10,125 nt of DNA, taken from contig JALHVH010000013.1 in assembly GCA_022867105.1 (NCBI GenBank), positions 1-10,125 on the forward strand. Reading direction: 5' to 3'. The translations under genes were made by a program, and so were the position numbers. Numbering within the stretch: position 1 is the stretch's first letter; every line of letters begins with the position of its first letter. Source of the stretch: Candidatus Aminicenantota bacterium. Its GTDB lineage: Bacteria; Acidobacteriota; Aminicenantia; Aminicenantales; Saccharicenantaceae. The notes below the pieces were generated by a model. The model saw only the letters and a program-made list of their open reading frames with translations. It was not told where the DNA came from and did not search any database. Shown here in pieces: positions 4,611 to 10,125 of the stretch.

Positions 4611-7289
4611 ATGAGATACTTTCTGTCCCTTGGCACCAACCTGGGCAACCGGAAAAAGAACTTGGCCTTGGCCTGCTCCCGGCTCGAAGAAAACGGCGTG
4701 GGGATCCTCCGCGCCTCCTCCGTCTATCGGACCGAGCCCGTCGATGTCCCCGACCAGCCCTGGTTCTACAACCAGGTCGTGGAAGTCGACACGGAAATTA
4801 GCCCATCAGCCCTCCTGAACCTGGTCAAGGCCATTGAGCAGAAGATGAAGCGCGTCCCGACTATCGATAAGGGGCCCCGGACGATCGATATCGATATTCT
4901 GCTGGCCGGGAATACGGTGATCCAGACCCGCCGGCTGATCGTCCCGCATCCGCGGATGACCGAGCGGAACTTCGTCCTCGTCCCGCTTCAGGAGATCGCG
5001 CCCAACACCGTCCATCCCCTCCTTCGCAAGAGAATCGTCGACCTGGTGAAGGCGTCCGCGGACCCTTCCGTCGTGCGAAAGCTTAAGTCCGGCCGCGGAA
5101 TAAAAAGAACCGCCTTCATCCCGATGCTTATTTTTTCTCTTTCGATCGCGGCGTCGGCCGTCGAAGTCCGCGGGACGGTTGTCACACCCGGGGGGAAGCC
5201 CATCGAGGGGGCCGTCGTCCTCCACAGGTCGAGCGGCGCGCGGGCCCTCTCCGACAGGGGGGGAGCGTTCACTCTGGATGTGCCCGATCAAGACCGAGTT
5301 CGGCTTGAGGTCATCCACTCCGATTATTACGAGCAGGTTTTCGCCTTCACGAAGAAAACGGCCGTCCGCGGCGTGACGCTTACCCTGGCCCCCCTGATCA
5401 GCCAAAATGAAGAGGTCGTGGTCACGGCCCTGCGTTATCCGGAGGCTTCGGCGAACGTGCCCGCGGCCGGGACTGTGATCGGGAACACGGCGTTGACGGA
5501 AGAGATGGCGTCGAACATCACGGAAGGGCTGGCCTCGACGCCCGGGGTTTCGGCATTGGGCTCGGGTGGCTTCTCACTCGTTCCGTCGATCCGAGGGCTG
5601 GCCAGGCGTAGGGTCCTTTATCTTGTCGACAACGCCCGGCTGTCGAGCGAGCGCCGAACGGGGCCGAACGCTTCGTTCATCAACCCCGAAGACATCGACC
5701 GGATCGAGGTCCTGAGGAGCCCTGCCTCCGTCCTCTATGGATCGGACGCGATCGGCGGCGTCATCCATATCCTGACCAAAGGACCTGACCCCGGGGAAGG
5801 CCTCAAGGGGCGGCTCCTGACGCGGTACGGAACGGTCAACGATGAGAAGGGCGCGGGCCTCTCTTTGCGGGGATCCAAGGGGTCCACCGGATTCTACCTG
5901 TCCTTTCAGGGGCTGGACGCGGGGAATTACTCGTCGCCTTCAGGAAAGGTCCTGCAGTCCCAATACACCCAGGGCAGCCTGCTCGGCAAGATCGTCCACC
6001 GCACGGACAAGAGAGAGGTCACAGCGGCCTTCCTGGGCGCGCGCGGCAAGGACATCGGAAAACCCAACCGAAACAGCCTGACCAAGCCGACCTGGTACCC
6101 GGAGGAAAACCAGAACCTGTTCCAGCTGAGATGGGTCGAAAAAGAGGTTGCGGGCGGGCAGTTGTCGTTCCAAACGTACGCCGATCCGAATTCCCTGGAA
6201 ACCCGAACGGACAGCATCGATGGCTATAAGACAAAAAGCTCCACCAGCAAGACCCGGAGCACGGAGTACGGTTTTCAGCTCTCCTATGGAAAGAAGATCG
6301 GGGGATCCTTCCGGCTGGAGGGGGGAGCCGACCTGTTCGGGCAGGCGGGAGGCGGGGCGCGGAACGTGGACACGAGCTATGGTCCGAACGGCAATATCAA
6401 CAAGATCGGCGAGGAACTCCCGTATGCCAGGGGGAAGAGGACGGACATCGGCGTCTTCATTTCCGGCGATTATTCGGGGACGAGGAACCTCGATCTCCTC
6501 GGCGGCCTCCGCTGGGACCATCTTGTCATGCAGGCGGCGCCCGGGGATGGGGATGTCGTCAGGACGAATAACGACAGGTTGACCGGATTCATGGCCGCTT
6601 CTTACAAGCTAGCGGAACGCTTCGTTGCCTTCGCCAACCTGTCCCGGTCGTACCGCGTGCCTAGCCTGAACGAGCGTTTCTACACTGGGATCAGCGGCCG
6701 CGGCTTCATCATCGCCCAGCCGGGTTTGAGGCCTGAGACGGCCATAAACGTGGATGGGGGAGTGAGATATACAGGCCGCCGGCTTTTTGCCGGCCTTTAC
6801 GCCTTCTCCTACACGATCGAAGACATGATCGAAAGGTACACGAAGTCCCCGGGAATTTATACCTACGGCAACATCGACAAAGGCCGGATCCGGGGGCTTG
6901 AGTTCGAAGTCGAATATTTCCCGGTTCCGGGATGGAAGGTCTTCGGCAACCTCTTTTCGATCAAGGGCAGGAGCGTCAAAACCAAGGCGCCGCTGAACGA
7001 TGTCCCGTCGTTCCATGTCTACGCGGGGACAAGGGTCTGGCTGGGGCGTTTCTCGGCCGAAATCAGCGGCACGTTCCAGCTCAAGAAGAACGACCCGGGC
7101 CCGGCCGAGGTCGCTGTTCCCGGCTCGGAGCTCGTTAACGTCAAGGCCAACTATATGCTGAGTCCGTCCCTGAGTTTCTATGTGCTCGTCTCCAACCTAT
7201 TGGATAACGACTATTTCGCCAGGCCCGACTCCGAGGCCATGCCCGAACCCGGACGGAGCCTCAACGTCGGGGTTGCCTTTTCGTTTTGA
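4611..7289 (+). CDS. folK: FolK fused in frame to a TonB-dependent outer-membrane receptor
   Basis: One frame of 892 residues holds two complete proteins. Residues 1-159 are 6-hydroxymethyl-7,8-dihydropterin pyrophosphokinase, the cytoplasmic folate enzyme that moves pyrophosphate from ATP to the pterin. GTNLGNR (8-14), GPRTIDIDIL (88-97, metal ligands D93 and D95) and PHPRM (112-116) are present. Residues 165-183 are a basic-then-hydrophobic Sec signal (KR, then FIPMLIFSLSIAASA) with a likely cleavage after A183. A carboxypeptidase regulatory-like domain follows at 184-261, then a TonB-box-like EEVVVTA (267-273), a plug at about 283-393 (SIRGL, LYGSDAIGGVIHIL) and a 22-strand-type barrel to the final F892. 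YRVPSLNERF and GLRPETA recall haem/colicin-type receptors; the ligand is unknown. No stop separates the halves. Normally these are separate genes in different compartments, so internal initiation (see 5073), processing, or a sequence error must be considered. Confidence 0.85.
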   Translation: MRYFLSLGTNLGNRKKNLALACSRLEENGVGILRASSVYRTEPVDVPDQPWFYNQVVEVDTEISPSALLNLVKAIEQKMKRVPTIDKGPRTIDIDILLAGNTVIQTRRLIVPHPRMTERNFVLVPLQEIAPNTVHPLLRKRIVDLVKASADPSVVRKLKSGRGIKRTAFIPMLIFSLSIAASAVEVRGTVVTPGGKPIEGAVVLHRSSGARALSDRGGAFTLDVPDQDRVRLEVIHSDYYEQVFAFTKKTAVRGVTLTLAPLISQNEEVVVTALRYPEASANVPAAGTVIGNTALTEEMASNITEGLASTPGVSALGSGGFSLVPSIRGLARRRVLYLVDNARLSSERRTGPNASFINPEDIDRIEVLRSPASVLYGSDAIGGVIHILTKGPDPGEGLKGRLLTRYGTVNDEKGAGLSLRGSKGSTGFYLSFQGLDAGNYSSPSGKVLQSQYTQGSLLGKIVHRTDKREVTAAFLGARGKDIGKPNRNSLTKPTWYPEENQNLFQLRWVEKEVAGGQLSFQTYADPNSLETRTDSIDGYKTKSSTSKTRSTEYGFQLSYGKKIGGSFRLEGGADLFGQAGGGARNVDTSYGPNGNINKIGEELPYARGKRTDIGVFISGDYSGTRNLDLLGGLRWDHLVMQAAPGDGDVVRTNNDRLTGFMAASYKLAERFVAFANLSRSYRVPSLNERFYTGISGRGFIIAQPGLRPETAINVDGGVRYTGRRLFAGLYAFSYTIEDMIERYTKSPGIYTYGNIDKGRIRGLEFEVEYFPVPGWKVFGNLFSIKGRSVKTKAPLNDVPSFHVYAGTRVWLGRFSAEISGTFQLKKNDPGPAEVAVPGSELVNVKANYMLSPSLSFYVLVSNLLDNDYFARPDSEAMPEPGRSLNVGVAFSF
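5073..7289 (+). other. Possible separate start for the TonB-dependent receptor (GTG at 5073)
   Basis: GTG at codon 155 of the long frame would give a receptor of 738 residues with a 29-residue leader beginning (M)RKLKSGRGIKR, a normal basic n-region, followed by the hydrophobic core and the ASA cleavage site. The only in-frame ATG near it (5124) leaves no basic n-region. No Shine-Dalgarno precedes the GTG, so expression would depend on coupling to folK translation. The other two frames carry TAA at 5084 and 5101, right where FolK normally ends, so a one- or two-base indel would be enough to separate the genes. Confidence 0.35.
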
Positions 7290-7458
7290 CGAGCGGGAGT
7301 ATGCCCTGCGGCTTGCCGCCTGGAACCGCTCGTCGGGGGATTCAAGGGGGTATGCCCCCTTGGTCGCAGGGCGCGGGTTCATGCCCCGCCCGAGAAAGGG
7401 AGGCAGGGAGCGAAGCGACCGTTGGAAGGGGGAAACGCGAAGCGGGTTCCCCCTCCAA
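7288..7458. repeat. Cluster of four hairpins between convergent genes
   Basis: The short gap after the receptor stop is almost entirely inverted repeats. H1: GACGAGCGG (7288-7296, including part of the stop codon) with CCGCTCGTC (7326-7334), and an inner GCGG/CCGC. H2: CAAGGGGG (7343-7350) with CCCCCTTG (7355-7362). H3: GGTCGC (7362-7367) with GCGACC (7415-7420), holding an inner stem from 7369 to 7391. H4: 7422-7438 with 7442-7458, a 17-base arm at about 75% plus wobble. GCGAAGCG occurs twice (7410-7417, 7437-7444). It may act as a bidirectional terminator for the receptor gene and the cysS operon, or be a REP-like composite repeat. Confidence 0.7.
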
Positions 7459-7469
7459 GTTGACCGGGC

Positions 7470-7670
7470 CTACTTCGCGCCATCGATGTAAACAACGACC
7501 TTCCCTTCCTTGGCGAGTTTGAGGGCCTCGTCCACGGAATTCCGGGCCTGAGAGAGCTTGATGGACATGTCCTCGTATCTTTCCAGATCGGCCAGGTTCC
7601 GGGCCGAGGAAATGATCGCGTATGAGATCCTAAAAAGCGTCTTCGAAATGGGTGATGACCTGTCCGTCAT
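7470..7670 (-). CDS. Small helical protein of unknown function, last gene of the cysS operon
   Basis: I do not recognise this 66-residue protein. Its ATG at 7670 lies inside the end of yraN, a 41-bp overlap in another frame, as in translationally coupled genes. The sequence looks protein-like rather than a shadow: a helical stretch (LFRISYAIISSARNLADLER), a second amphipathic helix (KLSQARNSVDEALKLAKEG), then a short strand-like end VVVYIDGAK. It has no signal peptide, no clear membrane helix and no cysteines. The stop at 7470 lies just before the hairpin cluster, consistent with it ending the operon. The exact start is uncertain. Confidence 0.6.
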   Translation of the reverse strand: MTDRSSPISKTLFRISYAIISSARNLADLERYEDMSIKLSQARNSVDEALKLAKEGKVVVYIDGAK

Positions 7671-7994
7671 CGCCTTTGATCAGGATAGAAAGGACATCGA
7701 ACCGGCAGTCCGGGTCGCCCAGTCCCCGCTCCATGAGGTACCCCTGGGCGATCCGCTTGATCTGATTTTGCTTGGCGGGGGTCACGGCCTCCTCGGGGAG
7801 TCCGAACTCCGTCCCGGCCCGTGTCTTGACCTCGACGAAGACGAGCGTCGCCCCATCATAGGCGATGATGTCGAGCTCGCCGCGGAAGAACTTGTAGCCG
7901 CGTTCGACGATCCTGAATTTCTTTTTTTGTAGATAATCGACGGCGATCTCTTCGCCCTTCTTGCCCAGGGCGTGGCCCGAATATTCGTCTTCCG

Positions 7995-7998
<4 letters not shown>
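7630..7998 (-). CDS. yraN: YraN / UPF0102 family predicted nuclease
   Basis: The 122-residue protein belongs to the YraN (UPF0102) family, which has a restriction-endonuclease-like fold resembling archaeal Holliday-junction resolvases; its cellular job is not firmly known. Visible landmarks are GKKGEEIAVDYL (12-23), GELDIIAYDG (40-49), the FVEVK motif (54-58) giving the D43, E56, K58 catalytic pattern, AKQNQI (75-80) and CRFDVLSI (98-105). I place the start at ATG 7998, which overlaps the cysS stop as ATGA (7995-7998). An in-frame ATG at 8034 would add 12 residues inside cysS. The four-base overlap implies coupled translation from the cysS mRNA. Confidence 0.9.
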
Positions 7999-9419
<1,421 letters not shown>

Positions 9420-9427
9420 AATCCCTT

Positions 9428-9457
9428 ATTATGGCCAATCCCCGGCGTCCCCGTCAA
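9428..9457 (-). promoter_or_regulatory. Promoter for the cysS operon (leaderless or near-leaderless)
   Basis: On the minus strand TTGACG (9452-9457) and CATAAT (9428-9433) have an 18-bp spacer. Only eight bases (AAGGGATT) separate the -10 box from the ATG at 9419, so transcription should start within about three bases of the start codon. Confidence 0.6.
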
Positions 9458-9483
9458 ATAAATATTCGAACGGCCCCTTTTCG

Positions 9484-9513
9484 TTGACCGTTGGCCGCAC
9501 TTTGTGCCATAAT
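9484..9513 (+). promoter_or_regulatory. Promoter for the lysine-ketoglutarate reductase gene
   Basis: TTGACC (9484-9489) and CATAAT (9508-9513) have an 18-bp spacer and a TGC extended -10. Transcription should start near 9520, about 32 bases before the ATG at 9552. Its -10 shares CCATAATAA with the divergent cysS promoter. Confidence 0.6.
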
Positions 9514-9551
9514 AACCACTCTTTTAATCCATGATTCATAAGGCGTAAAAA

Positions 9552-10125
9552 ATGTTACAAAAGAGAATCGGTATTCGACGGGAGGACATCAACAAGTGGG
9601 AACGGAGGGTCCCTTTGATCCCAGCCCACGTCCGGGAACTTATCCGGGACCACTCCATCGAGGTTTACGTCCAGCCGTCGGATATCAGAGTCTTTCCGGA
9701 CGGGGACTTCCGCATGAAAGGATCCCATGTCCAGGAGGACATCTGCCCGTGTCCGTTCATCTTCGCCATCAAGGAGATCCCGATCGAAACGCTCGAAAAG
9801 GACAAGGTCTACACCTTTTTCTCCCATACGGCCAAAGGACAGCCGCACAATATGCCCATGCTCAAGAGGATGATCGAGCTCGGCTGTTCGATCATCGATT
9901 ATGAGAAGATGGTGAACGAAAAGGGGCAGCGGCTCCTGTTCTTCGGCGGATACGCCGGCCAGGCAGGCATGATCGATACGCTCTGGGCTCTAGGCCGACG
10001 GCTGAAACTGGAAGGGATCGAGACCCCTTTCCTTCGCCTAAAGCAGACCGTAAACTATGCGAGCCTCGTCGAGGCCAAGGAGGAGGTCGCCGAGGTCGGG
10101 AGGCTCATCCAAAAAAAGGGGTTCC
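9552..10125 (+). CDS. Lysine 2-oxoglutarate reductase / saccharopine pathway enzyme (partial, C-terminus off window)
   Basis: The frame is open to the window's right edge and gives 191 residues. It matches the N-terminal domain (AlaDH/PNT fold) of lysine-ketoglutarate reductase, the first enzyme of lysine degradation through saccharopine, best known as the first half of eukaryotic AASS. Recalled family motifs are seen in order: RRED...WERRVPL (9-22), VQPS (40-43), QEDI (61-64), TFFSHTAKGQ (88-97), IIDYEKMV (114-121) and FGGYAGQAGMID (131-142). The enzyme would join lysine and 2-oxoglutarate using NAD(P)H. Whether a saccharopine dehydrogenase domain is fused behind it cannot be seen. AAGG (9540-9543) eight bases before the ATG is a modest ribosome site. 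It is divergent from cysS. Confidence 0.85.
   Translation, partial: MLQKRIGIRREDINKWERRVPLIPAHVRELIRDHSIEVYVQPSDIRVFPDGDFRMKGSHVQEDICPCPFIFAIKEIPIETLEKDKVYTFFSHTAKGQPHNMPMLKRMIELGCSIIDYEKMVNEKGQRLLFFGGYAGQAGMIDTLWALGRRLKLEGIETPFLRLKQTVNYASLVEAKEEVAEVGRLIQKKGF

Noticed and set aside
9555..9848. 97-codon minus-strand frame near the right end
   Set aside because: It is antisense to the lysine-ketoglutarate reductase domain, which matches its family motif by motif.

Overview
The window looks like a GC-rich chromosomal segment of a Gram-negative bacterium. A TonB-dependent outer-membrane receptor implies an outer membrane. The mix of genes (DsrC-type sulfur carrier, class V cysteine desulfurase, eukaryote-like lysine-ketoglutarate reductase, uncharacterised membrane protein) would fit an uncultured Acidobacteriota/Aminicenantota-like lineage. 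That placement is an impression from protein style, not a result. There are nine protein-coding genes, two of them cut by the window edges. I saw no tRNA, rRNA, CRISPR array, transposase or phage gene.

Layout: (1) 1-480, minus: an exported metallo-beta-lactamase-fold hydrolase, cut at its C-terminus, divergent from (2) 594-1652, plus: a membrane sensor with HAMP and PAS domains that stops where a histidine kinase core should begin. (3) 1739-2491, minus: a two-helix membrane protein of unknown function. (4) 2711-3031, plus: dsrC, with both redox cysteines, lying between two related palindromic elements (2541-2642 and 3099-3243). (5) 3242-4411, minus: a class V cysteine desulfurase-family enzyme, convergent with dsrC. 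(6) 4611-7289, plus: one uninterrupted frame encoding a complete FolK followed by an internal signal peptide and a complete TonB-dependent receptor. (7) 7288-7458: a cluster of four hairpins between convergent genes. (8) 9419 down to 7470, minus: an overlapping operon cysS - yraN - 66-codon small gene. (9) 9552 to the end, plus: the N-terminal half of a lysine 2-oxoglutarate reductase domain, divergent from cysS.

Promoters stand out because AT-rich -10 boxes are rare in this GC-rich sequence. Seven or eight can be placed, and they decide several start codons. They form a TGTTATAAT-like extended -10 group, a CATAATAA group (cysS and the reductase gene) and a TAATATGA group (desulfurase, folK, membrane protein). 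The cysS promoter sits so close to its ATG that the mRNA should be leaderless or nearly so.

Functionally the window is mostly housekeeping: folate synthesis, cysteinyl-tRNA synthesis, sulfur transfer, lysine breakdown and outer-membrane uptake. The strongest candidates for something unusual are the FolK/TonB-receptor fusion, the two palindromic elements around dsrC (one carrying a 48-bp hairpin module that the other lacks), the kinase-less sensor, and the hairpin cluster with two GCGAAGC mini-hairpin motifs.
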